Program-made: the position numbers and the translations under genes
Shown: piece after piece, positions 41,532 through 49,906 of the stretch
Position numbering within the stretch: position 1 is the first letter of the stretch
Layout of the letters: each line of letters begins with the position of its first letter
Assembly: GCA_934501535.1 (NCBI GenBank)
Contig: CAKSUM010000011.1
Coordinates: 1 to 64,000, forward strand
Origin: an uncultured Clostridia bacterium
GTDB taxonomy: Bacteria > Bacillota > Clostridia > UBA1381
Direction of reading: 5' to 3'
DNA length: 64,000 bases
Notes under the pieces: generated by a model
Told to the model about the DNA's origin: nothing
What the model saw: only the letters and a program-made list of their open reading frames with translations
Databases searched by the model: none

Positions 41532-42248
41532 ATGGATACAATGCTTTATAAATTGGATACATTTGAGGGGCCGCTCGACCTGCTGCTGCACCTGATTGCG
41601 AAAAACAAGGTCAGCATTTATGATATTCCGATTGTGGAAATAACGGCGCAGTACCTTGAGGCGATTGACGGAATAGAAGAGGCGGAGCTTGACAATACAA
41701 GCGAATTTCTTGTAATGGCGGCGCAGCTTTTATACATAAAGTCCAAAATGCTGCTTCCGAAGAATGATGAGGAAGAAGAGGAGGACCCGCGTGAAGATTT
41801 GGCGGCTCGTCTTGCGGAATATCAGCGGTACAAGGAGGCGTCCCAAGAACTCAGAAAGACGGAATTTTCTTCGAGATATATGTTTTTTAAGGAAGAGGAA
41901 AAAATAAATTTTCCGGTTCCGGAATATAACAGGCGCCATACCGTGGACGAGCTGACCGACGCTTTCAATTCCATTTTGCAGCGAAAGATACGTACTGCAA
42001 AACCGGAAAAACGTGCGTTTTCGGGAATTGTCGGCAGGGAGAAGGTTTCGGTTACGGCGATGGAGGAAAGGCTTTCGGCGTTGCTGAAAAAAAACTCGCG
42101 TCTGAGATTTAAGCATGCATTTGACGGAGAAAAATCCAAGCCGGAGCTGGTGGCGACCTTTCTTGCAATTCTTGAAATGATACGAAGAAACAGGATTACC
42201 GCCGACTATGATGAAACGGAAAAAGATTTTATACTGAAAGAATGTTGA
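41532..42248 (+). CDS. scpA: Segregation and condensation protein A
   Basis: The 238-residue kleisin subunit bridges SMC heads in chromosome condensation. The N-terminal signature KLDTFEGPLDLLLHLIAKNK and the internal AAQLLYIKSKMLLPKNDEEE, with its acidic linker, are typical. A C-terminal winged-helix part follows (ELVATFLAILEMIRRNRITA). It is followed 8 bases later by scpB, as in most Firmicutes. Confidence 0.95.
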   Translation: MDTMLYKLDTFEGPLDLLLHLIAKNKVSIYDIPIVEITAQYLEAIDGIEEAELDNTSEFLVMAAQLLYIKSKMLLPKNDEEEEEDPREDLAARLAEYQRYKEASQELRKTEFSSRYMFFKEEEKINFPVPEYNRRHTVDELTDAFNSILQRKIRTAKPEKRAFSGIVGREKVSVTAMEERLSALLKKNSRLRFKHAFDGEKSKPELVATFLAILEMIRRNRITADYDETEKDFILKEC

Positions 42249-42256
42249 GGTAAACA

Positions 42257-42871
42257 ATGAATAAAGATAAAATTCCCTACGCAATAGAAGGAATACTTTT
42301 TGCGGCAGGAGAACCGGTTAAAACCGCTAAGCTTGCGGCAGTGCTTGAAATAAGCATCGACGCGGTGGAGGAGGCGGTGCGGATTTTGAAATATGATTAT
42401 GATACGCAGGAACGCGGATTTATGATTATTGATATAGACGAGGGATACCAGATATGTTCGCGTCCGGAATACTACAATTATATTCAGGTAATTTTGGGAG
42501 AACAGCGCAGGCTGGCGCTGTCAAATGCCGCCATGGAGGCGCTTGCGATTATAGCGTACCGCCAGCCTATCACAAGAGCGCAGATTGAATATATCAGAGG
42601 AGTTAATTCCGACAGTGCCGTAAACCGCCTTTCGGAGCGCGGACTGATTGAAGAAGCCGGGAGACTTGACGCGCCCGGCAGACCGGTGCTTTATAAGACA
42701 ACGCAGAATTTTTTGCGGTGTTTCGGTCTTTCCACGCCGAAGGATTTGCCGGAGCTTGATTTTTCAAAGCTCAGCCCGGAATATGAGCAGATAGCTCTTA
42801 AAATGGACGAGGATACCGAGCTTGACGGTCAGGAAAGCCTGGCGGAAATTGCAGATAAAAATGAAGAGTAA
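42257..42871 (+). CDS. scpB: Segregation and condensation protein B
   Basis: The 204-residue protein has two winged-helix domains and binds ScpA-SMC. AIEGILFAAGEPVKTAKLA at the N terminus and LSNAAMEALAIIAYRQPITR followed by AQIEYIRGVNSDSAV are the family signatures. GLIEEAGRLDAPGRPVLYKT closes the second domain. The acidic C terminus is usual. Confidence 0.95.
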   Translation: MNKDKIPYAIEGILFAAGEPVKTAKLAAVLEISIDAVEEAVRILKYDYDTQERGFMIIDIDEGYQICSRPEYYNYIQVILGEQRRLALSNAAMEALAIIAYRQPITRAQIEYIRGVNSDSAVNRLSERGLIEEAGRLDAPGRPVLYKTTQNFLRCFGLSTPKDLPELDFSKLSPEYEQIALKMDEDTELDGQESLAEIADKNEE

Positions 42872-42947
42872 TTCAAATCAAGTGTGCAAATATAAAACTG
42901 CAAACTATATTTCATGCGTTAAAGCAACATAAAAGGAGATATAAAAC

Positions 42948-44174
42948 ATGGAAAATTTATTTATTACGGTAGCACCGAAAAATTACTCGGGAAACGTAAA
43001 AACGGACTTTAACTGTACGGGGAAAAATGACGAACTTACAATTCAGGATGCAATTGAGCAATGCATAAAAGAAAATAAGAATGTTATGCTCTTAAACGGA
43101 ATTTATCATATTGATGATTTTCATGACTACTATAATGATAATGGTCCGAAAACGGGAATTTGTTTCCCGAATAACTGGAGGGAAATTAAATTTATCGGAG
43201 AAAATCATGAGTACGGATTTCAAGGGAGCTTTGATAACGGAGTAGTTTTGTACGTATCCAAAAATGCTTTGGACAAAATATCTGAAGAAACAGACGTGAT
43301 AAGAGGAAAATGGACAGATAGCGGAATACAGAACGGTTCTTCCTTGCATATGGAAAATATAACGGTTGTTTTGGCGGATAATCAGCATAAAATACGCTGT
43401 GTTGATTTGAGAAGAACAGACAGAGTTGAAACAAAAAACATAACACTTATATCCTACGGAGATTTAATAATCAATAATTGCTACAATCTGGGTGAAGAAC
43501 CGCCGGTTCCTGCCGAAGGCTGCATCGGACTCACCATGACTGACGGAAGTAACTACAACTACAGCAACTATACGAATGTTCATACTTATGGATTTGATGA
43601 AGGAATACAGGTTGGCGGCGAACATGTTGTTCTTATAAATTGCGGTGCAGCAATCGGACGGTATGGATTTACTTTTGGAAATTACAAAACATGGTGTGGT
43701 TCAAATCACCCTATAACTTTAATAAATTGTATGGATGAAAGAAATATAAACCTGCCGCTCTTTAATATGTGTGGTGACGGAGACGGAAAGGGTGGACGTA
43801 TTCAAGGCGAACAGGAAGTTACCTTTATCAGCTTCAATATGGAAAGAATTAATGAGCGTGTCCCCGGGGGAAAACTGGGCGATTTAATGCGCGAGGTTTA
43901 TCCGGGAACATGGAAAGGAAATATAGATTTTACGGTTCAGCCTGCTTGGTGTCATACAAATACCGTCGATTTTCAGCTTTGGGAGAATGATGGCTCAGGC
44001 AAAGGAATAAAGACACGGAATAACTGTCATAAAGTTATTTGCAATACCGCTGAAAGACTTAGCTATTATCCTACATACGGACAGCAGATTTTTGATACAG
44101 ATTTAAACCGAATGGTCATTTGCATTGATGTTGAACATAAAAAGTGGGTGGATTTTAACGGCAGAGAAGTATAA
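42948..44174 (+). CDS. Beta-helix (pectate-lyase-fold or tail-spike-like) protein
   Basis: The 408-residue protein has no signal peptide. The N terminus FNCTGKNDELTIQDAIEQCI resembles the start of right-handed beta-helix proteins, in which a nucleotide-like number of repeats follows (GSSLHMENITVVL, RVETKNITLISYGDLIINNC). The C terminus TYGQQIFDTDLNRMVICIDV followed by KKWVDFNGREV is a motif I associate with the ends of phage tail and appendage proteins. It is more AT-rich than its neighbours and splits the otherwise conserved scpAB and ytfI-ytfJ genes, so it looks acquired. The ligand is unknown. Confidence 0.55.
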   Translation: MENLFITVAPKNYSGNVKTDFNCTGKNDELTIQDAIEQCIKENKNVMLLNGIYHIDDFHDYYNDNGPKTGICFPNNWREIKFIGENHEYGFQGSFDNGVVLYVSKNALDKISEETDVIRGKWTDSGIQNGSSLHMENITVVLADNQHKIRCVDLRRTDRVETKNITLISYGDLIINNCYNLGEEPPVPAEGCIGLTMTDGSNYNYSNYTNVHTYGFDEGIQVGGEHVVLINCGAAIGRYGFTFGNYKTWCGSNHPITLINCMDERNINLPLFNMCGDGDGKGGRIQGEQEVTFISFNMERINERVPGGKLGDLMREVYPGTWKGNIDFTVQPAWCHTNTVDFQLWENDGSGKGIKTRNNCHKVICNTAERLSYYPTYGQQIFDTDLNRMVICIDVEHKKWVDFNGREV

Positions 44175-44227
44175 GACTGTATTTGCATAATAACGGAATG
44201 TTATACATAATATATTGTTTTGTATAA

Positions 44228-44335
44228 ATGAATACGGCAAAAAAATCACAGTCACCGAATGTATTAAAAATTATTACAGATAAAAAGTATAAGAGTGCTC
44301 CGATTTTGATTAAAACCGGTGATGTAAATATTTAA
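44228..44335 (+). CDS. Small open frame of 35 residues, doubtful
   Basis: An ATG-to-TAA frame encodes a basic peptide starting MNTAKKSQSPNVLKI and ending ILIKTGDVNI. No ribosome site is visible, and it lies in the AT-rich gap after the beta-helix gene. It may be a remnant of the inserted material rather than a gene. Confidence 0.2.
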   Translation: MNTAKKSQSPNVLKIITDKKYKSAPILIKTGDVNI

Positions 44336-44342
44336 TTAGTAT

Positions 44343-44376
44343 AATTTATTATTTTTAATCATAAAAATAATAAATT
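44343..44376 (+). repeat. Perfect 15-bp AT-only hairpin before ytfI
   Basis: AATTTATTATTTTTA (44343-44357) pairs exactly with TAAAAATAATAAATT (44362-44376) around ATCA. It ends four bases before the AAGGAGG ribosome site of the next gene. It contains no G or C and so is not an ordinary terminator. Confidence 0.75.
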
Positions 44377-44391
44377 CGCAAGGAGGCAGCT

Positions 44392-45009
44392 ATGAAAGCG
44401 TTGATAATCACTTTGGCGGTACTCGCCGCACTTATGCTGCTGCTGTTTATTCCGGTACGGATTGTTTTCATATTTGACGCCGACGGAATTAAAAATAAAA
44501 CCGACGCGATACTCAAATACGGATTTATAAAAATAAGGCTTTATCCGAAAAAAAATAAACAAACCGATAAAACGGAAGAAGCCGATAAAACAGAGGAAAA
44601 CAAACCGGACAAGCCTTTCTCATATGAAAATAAAAGTGCCGATATTAAGCGGTACATCAAAATATTTGAGATTGTAAAGCCCGATGCGGCTAAGATTTTA
44701 AAACGCCTTGCAAACCGCGCAATGATTTTTGAAATGATTGAAGTCAAATCAGAATTCGGATTTGAAAACGCAATGCATACCGGGATTTTTACCGGTATAT
44801 ACAACGGATTTGTGTACAGCGTGCTGGGATTTATACACCACAATTCCAATTTGAGGAAAATGGAGGTTGAACTTCAGCCGGTGTTTGAGAAAACGTGTTT
44901 TACCGTGCATCTGACATGCATACTGCGGCTGAAACCTGTGCATATTATAATCATAGCAGTCAGTGTACTTAAATTATTAAGAAAGATAAAAAAAGAAGGG
45001 AGCAGATAA
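44392..45009 (+). CDS. ytfI: DUF2953 protein (YtfI-like)
   Basis: The 205-residue protein has an N-terminal membrane segment (LIITLAVLAALMLLLFIPVR) and a charged Lys/Glu linker followed by the DUF2953 core (IEVKSEFGFENAMHTGIFTG) and a second hydrophobic stretch (IIIIAVSVLKLLRKIK). It is paired with ytfJ two bases downstream, the usual Firmicutes order. The role is unknown, probably sporulation-linked by partnership. Confidence 0.82.
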   Translation: MKALIITLAVLAALMLLLFIPVRIVFIFDADGIKNKTDAILKYGFIKIRLYPKKNKQTDKTEEADKTEENKPDKPFSYENKSADIKRYIKIFEIVKPDAAKILKRLANRAMIFEMIEVKSEFGFENAMHTGIFTGIYNGFVYSVLGFIHHNSNLRKMEVELQPVFEKTCFTVHLTCILRLKPVHIIIIAVSVLKLLRKIKKEGSR

Positions 45010-45011
45010 TT

Positions 45012-45470
45012 ATGGCAGAACACCCGATTCAGGGACTTATGGACACAGCGATGAGCAACATTAAATCAATGGTAGACGTAAATACCATTGTGGGGGATCC
45101 GGTAACAACGCCGGACGGAACGGTAATCATACCGATTTCAACGGTGAGCTTCGGATTCGGAGCGGGCGGCTCGCAGTTTGCGGCAAAAAAGGACGCAGTT
45201 ACACCGCAGAACCCCATGTTCGGAGGCGGCTGCGGCGGCGGAGCAAATGTAAAGCCGATTGCATTTTTGGTTGTCGGCGGAGGAAGCATCAAGCTTTTGC
45301 CGATAACGGACAAATCGACCCCGGTGGATAAGATTATAGACCTCGTTCCGGAGGTTGTGGACAAGGTAAACAGCACATTTTCAGAGGTTGTGGACAAAAT
45401 CTGCAGGAAAAAAGATAAGAAGAAAAATGATAATGCAGATGCTCCGGCGGCGGTTGACGTCACGGAATAA
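45012..45470 (+). CDS. ytfJ: GerW/YtfJ-family sporulation protein
   Basis: The 152-residue protein has the GerW family pattern: MDTAMSNIKSMVDVNTIVGD at the N terminus, VIIPISTVSFGFGAGGSQF and then PMFGGGCGGGANVKPIAFLV, whose Gly-rich loop is diagnostic. GerW is needed for germination in some Bacillus species. It is co-transcribed with ytfI and supports a spore-forming host. Confidence 0.93.
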   Translation: MAEHPIQGLMDTAMSNIKSMVDVNTIVGDPVTTPDGTVIIPISTVSFGFGAGGSQFAAKKDAVTPQNPMFGGGCGGGANVKPIAFLVVGGGSIKLLPITDKSTPVDKIIDLVPEVVDKVNSTFSEVVDKICRKKDKKKNDNADAPAAVDVTE

Positions 45471-45523
45471 GTTTTTGCGGACGCAGATAAAAATGATACG
45501 CTAATCATCGTAAGGAGAAGATA

Positions 45524-47365
45524 ATGTCATACACTCAGCGTGATAAAATATTGATGAAAGTACAAAAGCCGACAAGGTATACCGGCGGAGAATTAAACAG
45601 TGTTGTAAAAGCTCCGGAATCGGTTGAATGCCGGTTCGGCTTTTGCTTTCCGGATACATATGAAATTGCAATGTCAAATCTGGGCATGAAAATTCTGTAC
45701 CATGACCTGAATGCGCGCAGCGATACGTACTGTGAGCGCGTTTTTGCGCCGTGGGTCGATATGGAGGAGGAAATGCGCAGACACGGTATGCGTCTTTTTG
45801 CGCTTGAAACCGGTGATGAGGTTGCAGATTTTGATATGCTCGGATTTACGCTTCCGTATGAGCTTGCGTACTCGAATGTAGTCAATATGCTCAAGCTCGC
45901 CGGAGTGCCGGTGCTGGCAGCGGACAGGACGGAAAATGACCCGATTGTGTGCGGCGGAGGACTGTGCGCATATAATGCGGAACCGATTGCGGACATATTT
46001 GACTTTTTTATGCTCGGTGAGGGTGAAGAAAGCATTAATTGGGTCGTTGATGAGTATATTAAATGGAAAAAAAGCGGCAAAAACCGAAAAAAAGATTATC
46101 TGAAAGCAATCGCAAAGTTGGACGGCATATATATACCGTCTTTTTATGATGTCTTGTATAATGAGGACGGTACGATAAGGAGCATAACGCCGAACGAACC
46201 CGAGGCAAAGCCGGTTGTGAAAAAAGTCATTGTGAAAGATTTTGACAGTGCGTTTGCGCCCGATACGCTCATAGTACCGTTCGGCGAAGTTGTGCATGAC
46301 CGCGTCATGCTGGAGCTTTTCCGCGGCTGCATACGCGGCTGCCGTTTCTGCGAGGCAGGCTATGCGTACCGCCCGGTAAGGGAACGCCGCGCGGAAACGC
46401 TCACCGAGCTTGCCGACAGACTTTTGGGGTGCAGCGGATATGATGAGATTTCGCTGTCATCACTGAGCACGAGCGACTATACGGAGCTGAAAACGCTGAC
46501 CGATAATTTGCTTGAATTTACCGAACGGAAAAAAATCGGACTTTCGCTGCCGTCACTGAGAATAGACAATTTTTCTATGGAACTTATGAAAAAGGTTCAG
46601 AAGGTGCGCAAATCCGGCATTACTTTTGCACCGGAGGCAGGCACGCAGCGGCTGCGTGATGTCATAAATAAAAATATTCTTGAAGAAAATGTGTTAAATT
46701 CCGCGAAAATGCTGTTTGAGGGCGGCTGGACAAATGTAAAGCTGTATTTTATGATAGGCCTGCCGACGGAAACGGACGAGGATATTCTCGGAATTGCGGA
46801 TTTGTCACAGAAAGTGCTGGAGCAGTATTTTTCAATTCCGAAAGAAGAAAGAGCAAAAAATATTAACATCACCACAAGCACATCGAGCTTTATCCCTAAG
46901 CCGTTCACCGCATTCCAGTGGGCGAAACAGGATTCGAGGGAGGAAATTATCAGAAAGCAAAACATGCTGAAAGCCGCCATAACGTCGAGAAAAATCAAAT
47001 ATAACTGGCATGATAACCGCGTCAGCTATCTTGAGGGCGTATTTGCGCGCGGCGACAGACGTCTTTGCAGGGCGATTATTGCCGCCGTTGACAAAGGCTG
47101 CAAATTTGACAGCTGGGACGAGCAGTATAAATTTGAAACATGGCTTGAAACCTTTGCCGAGTGCGGCATTGACCCAGATTGGTATATGCGCGAACGGTCA
47201 TATGATGAGATTTTGCCGTGGGAACATATAAGCATAGGGTTAACGAAGGAATTTTTTATGCGTGAGAATGAAAAGGCAAAGCGCAGCGAAACTACGCCGA
47301 ATTGCCGGCAGAAATGCGCAGGATGCGGTGCAAATCGATTTGGGGCAGGTGTTTGTTTTGAGTAA
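45524..47365 (+). CDS. Radical SAM protein of the B12-binding TIGR03960 family
   Basis: The 613-residue protein has a B12-binding-like N-terminal domain (residues 30-200: GFCFPDTYEIAMSNLGMKI, CGGGLCAYNAEPIAD). A radical SAM barrel follows, with the cluster motif FRGCIRGCRFCEAGYAYRP (CxxxCxxC) and the glycine-rich GITFAPEAGTQRLRDVINK. A Cys-rich tail NCRQKCAGCG closes it. The reaction is unknown. It overlaps the next gene, its conserved partner, by 8 bases. In many Clostridia this pair precedes rng, rplU, rpmA and obg, but here the pair is separated from obgE by about 12 kb. Confidence 0.9.
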   Translation: MSYTQRDKILMKVQKPTRYTGGELNSVVKAPESVECRFGFCFPDTYEIAMSNLGMKILYHDLNARSDTYCERVFAPWVDMEEEMRRHGMRLFALETGDEVADFDMLGFTLPYELAYSNVVNMLKLAGVPVLAADRTENDPIVCGGGLCAYNAEPIADIFDFFMLGEGEESINWVVDEYIKWKKSGKNRKKDYLKAIAKLDGIYIPSFYDVLYNEDGTIRSITPNEPEAKPVVKKVIVKDFDSAFAPDTLIVPFGEVVHDRVMLELFRGCIRGCRFCEAGYAYRPVRERRAETLTELADRLLGCSGYDEISLSSLSTSDYTELKTLTDNLLEFTERKKIGLSLPSLRIDNFSMELMKKVQKVRKSGITFAPEAGTQRLRDVINKNILEENVLNSAKMLFEGGWTNVKLYFMIGLPTETDEDILGIADLSQKVLEQYFSIPKEERAKNINITTSTSSFIPKPFTAFQWAKQDSREEIIRKQNMLKAAITSRKIKYNWHDNRVSYLEGVFARGDRRLCRAIIAAVDKGCKFDSWDEQYKFETWLETFAECGIDPDWYMRERSYDEILPWEHISIGLTKEFFMRENEKAKRSETTPNCRQKCAGCGANRFGAGVCFE

Positions 47366-48011
47366 CTATGTATTAAAGTATGCGCGCGACGAACGCGTGA
47401 AATATATTTCGCATCTTGATTTTATACGAATGTTCAACAGAACGGTGCGCCGCGCAGGGCTTGAAATGAGTTTTTCGCACGGCTACAATCCGCACCCGAT
47501 TATGACCGTCGCGATGCCGCTTTCGGTCGGGGTAACGTCGGACGGTGAATATATGAAAATCGGTTTTGACGGGGAATATACCGAGGAGGAAATAAAAAAT
47601 CGGCTCAATGAGGCATTTCCGAAAGGGTTTTCAATAATCGGAATATGCAGAACCGAGGGAAAACAGCATGATTTTTCCAAGCTGGACAGAGCGGTATATC
47701 TTGTTGAAACGGAGGGAAGCTCAACGTTTGATGAAAAAGCTTTTTTGGCAAATCCCGAATTGAAAATAATGAAAAAAACCAAAAGCGGCGTAAAAGAATC
47801 GGATATTCGTCCGTATATATACGATTTTGCAGTGATTGAAAGAGCGGACGGTAAAATGAAAATAAGAATGTGCATTGCGGCAGGAAACAGCTACAATTTA
47901 AAGGTTGATTCGGTGATAGAAGCCATGGAAAAATACTCCGAAGGCTTTAAAGCGGATTTTTTCTGTGTGCACCGTGAAAAAATTCTTGCCGGCACGGACG
48001 AGCTTTTATAG
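47358..48011 (+). CDS. TIGR03936 (DUF2344) radical SAM-associated protein
   Basis: The 217-residue protein starts at a TTG that overlaps the upstream stop, giving YVLKYARDERVKYISHLDFI, the canonical beginning. The longer frame from 47262 would lie inside the partner gene and is rejected. SFSHGYNPHPIMTVAMPLSV is the family signature. It always follows the TIGR03960 radical SAM protein and probably assists it, perhaps in RNA or protein modification, which is inference. Confidence 0.9.
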   Translation: MSNYVLKYARDERVKYISHLDFIRMFNRTVRRAGLEMSFSHGYNPHPIMTVAMPLSVGVTSDGEYMKIGFDGEYTEEEIKNRLNEAFPKGFSIIGICRTEGKQHDFSKLDRAVYLVETEGSSTFDEKAFLANPELKIMKKTKSGVKESDIRPYIYDFAVIERADGKMKIRMCIAAGNSYNLKVDSVIEAMEKYSEGFKADFFCVHREKILAGTDELL

Positions 48012-48019
48012 GTGATATT

Positions 48020-48733
48020 ATGAGAAATGTTGTAATAACCGGCGGAACGCGCGGAATAGGGGCGGCATGCACAAAAATTTTCGCAGCCGCGGGCGACAGG
48101 GTATTTGCAATATATGCAAATGATGATGTTTCAGCGCGTAAAACAGCGTCGGAAACGGGTGCGGCTGTGATAAAGGCAGACATATCGAGTGAGGCTGACG
48201 TGGCTGCCGCTGCCGAAAAAATACATAAATTCGGGAAAGCGGACGTGCTGATAAACAATGCCGGGATTTCGCAGATAAAATTATTTTCGGACATCACTGC
48301 CGGGGAATGGGACAGAATGTTCGGGGTAAATGTTCGTGGAACTTTTTTGATGACAAAGGCATTCCTGCCGGACATGATCAGCCGGAAAAAAGGAAAAATC
48401 ATCAATGTATCATCAATGTGGGGGCAGACGGGCGCGTCCTGCGAAGTGCACTATTCTGCGTCGAAAGCGGCTGTCATCGGCTTTACAAAAGCGCTTGCAA
48501 AAGAGGTGGGATTATCGGGAATATGCGTAAACTGCGTATGCCCGGGAGTAATTGACACCGATATGAATAAAGCGCTTGATGATGAAACGCTGTCCGCTCT
48601 TAAAGAAGAAATTCCGCTTGACAGAATAGGTACGGCGGAGGAAGCGGCAAAGGCTGTTTATTTTCTCGCAGGCGGCGGAGCCGATTATATCACGGGACAG
48701 GTTTTGGGAATAAACGGCGGAATGATAATATAA
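48020..48733 (+). CDS. SDR-family oxidoreductase (FabG-like)
   Basis: The 237-residue short-chain dehydrogenase has the cofactor loop VITGGTRGIGAACTKIF, the NNAG segment INNAGISQIKLF and the catalytic site SSMWGQTGASCEVHYSASKA (S, Y and K). VNCVCPGVIDTDMNKALDD is the usual C-terminal signature. It resembles beta-ketoacyl-ACP reductase, but the absence of other fatty acid genes leaves the substrate open. Confidence 0.88.
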   Translation: MRNVVITGGTRGIGAACTKIFAAAGDRVFAIYANDDVSARKTASETGAAVIKADISSEADVAAAAEKIHKFGKADVLINNAGISQIKLFSDITAGEWDRMFGVNVRGTFLMTKAFLPDMISRKKGKIINVSSMWGQTGASCEVHYSASKAAVIGFTKALAKEVGLSGICVNCVCPGVIDTDMNKALDDETLSALKEEIPLDRIGTAEEAAKAVYFLAGGGADYITGQVLGINGGMII

Positions 48734-48781
48734 ACCGCATAATCAGGATATAATATACAGAGAAAGTTTTGCATGTTGCGC

Positions 48782-48810
48782 TTGCATTTTGCGCGGAATT
48801 GTGCTATAAT
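48782..48810 (+). promoter_or_regulatory. Promoter of the AEC transporter gene
   Basis: TTGCAT (48782-48787) and TATAAT (48805-48810) have a 17-base spacer. It lies within a longer upstream frame and so supports the ATG at 48902. Confidence 0.6.
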
Positions 48811-48901
48811 ACTAAAAAGTCTTGCAGAGCAGGCTTTTTGTCCGCGCCTTGCTCGCATGATATGCATTACTTCAGAATTTGAATTACCGGAGATAAGATT
48901 A

Positions 48902-49813
48902 ATGGAATTAAGCGGAACAGTTTTTATACAGGTTTTAATAATTTTTATTTTAATGTCGGTAGGATTTGTAATTTCAAAAGTCAAACTGCTGACCGAAGAG
49001 GGTAAAAAGCAGATGACAAATATTCTGCTTATGATTGTCACTCCGTGCGTACTGATAAATGCATATCAGAAAGATTTTACAAAAGAGGCGGCAAAGCAGC
49101 TGGGTATAGCTGCCGTAATGTCTTTTTTGCTGATTGCTTCGACCATAATAATATCAACAATTATTTTTAAAAAAGAAGAAACGCTGAAGTACCGTGTAAG
49201 CATATTCGGTTCGGTGTACTCCAACTGCGGATTTATGGCAATACCGCTTTTGGCGGCAACTATGGGGAGTGACGGCGTATTTTACGGTTCAGCTTATCTT
49301 GCCGTATTCACCGTTTTGTACTGGACTCACGGAATTTGTCTGTACGGCGGAAGTCTGAAAGAGATTGAAATTAAAAAAATTATTACCAACCCGGGTATTA
49401 TCGGCACACTGATTGCCGTAATTCTGTTTGTATGCAGAATAAAACTCCCGTATGTCATAAAGGAAAGCGTGGCGTATCTTGCGGATATAAACACACCGAT
49501 TGCAATGCTTATTATGGGCTCATACCTCACATCGGTTAACTGGAAAAAAGCGCTTTCGGGAATATCAATATATATCGTGACCTTACTGCGTCTTATCGTT
49601 TATCCCATTGCCGCAATTCTGATATTAAAGCTGTTCGGAGTTGACGACGGCATTGCAAAATCGCTGCTTATTTCGGCGTCATGCCCTACGGCTGCCGTTT
49701 CGGCACTGCTTGCAGCGAAATATCGGCTGGACGCCGTTTATGCAACAGAGATTGTTTCGGTAACAACGCTGCTGTCAATTGTGACAATACCGCTGGTTTT
49801 GCTGTTGTACTGA
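48902..49813 (+). CDS. AEC-family transporter (auxin efflux carrier-like)
   Basis: The 303-residue membrane protein has about ten hydrophobic segments in two five-helix halves. FIQVLIIFILMSVGFVISK and SVYSNCGFMAIPLLAATMG are typical of AEC transporters, which carry malate, other organic acids or unknown solutes in bacteria. SASCPTAAVSALLAAKY marks the second half. The ATG at 48902 follows GGAG and a promoter and gives the standard N terminus. The substrate is unknown. Confidence 0.88.
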   Translation: MELSGTVFIQVLIIFILMSVGFVISKVKLLTEEGKKQMTNILLMIVTPCVLINAYQKDFTKEAAKQLGIAAVMSFLLIASTIIISTIIFKKEETLKYRVSIFGSVYSNCGFMAIPLLAATMGSDGVFYGSAYLAVFTVLYWTHGICLYGGSLKEIEIKKIITNPGIIGTLIAVILFVCRIKLPYVIKESVAYLADINTPIAMLIMGSYLTSVNWKKALSGISIYIVTLLRLIVYPIAAILILKLFGVDDGIAKSLLISASCPTAAVSALLAAKYRLDAVYATEIVSVTTLLSIVTIPLVLLLY

Positions 49814-49906
49814 TACGCCGCTGAATTTTTATATGGGGCTTGTACAAAAAGCATTTCCGGCTTTCAAATAAATCAATCAATATATATGGAAAGGGTGGTC
49901 ATTTAT

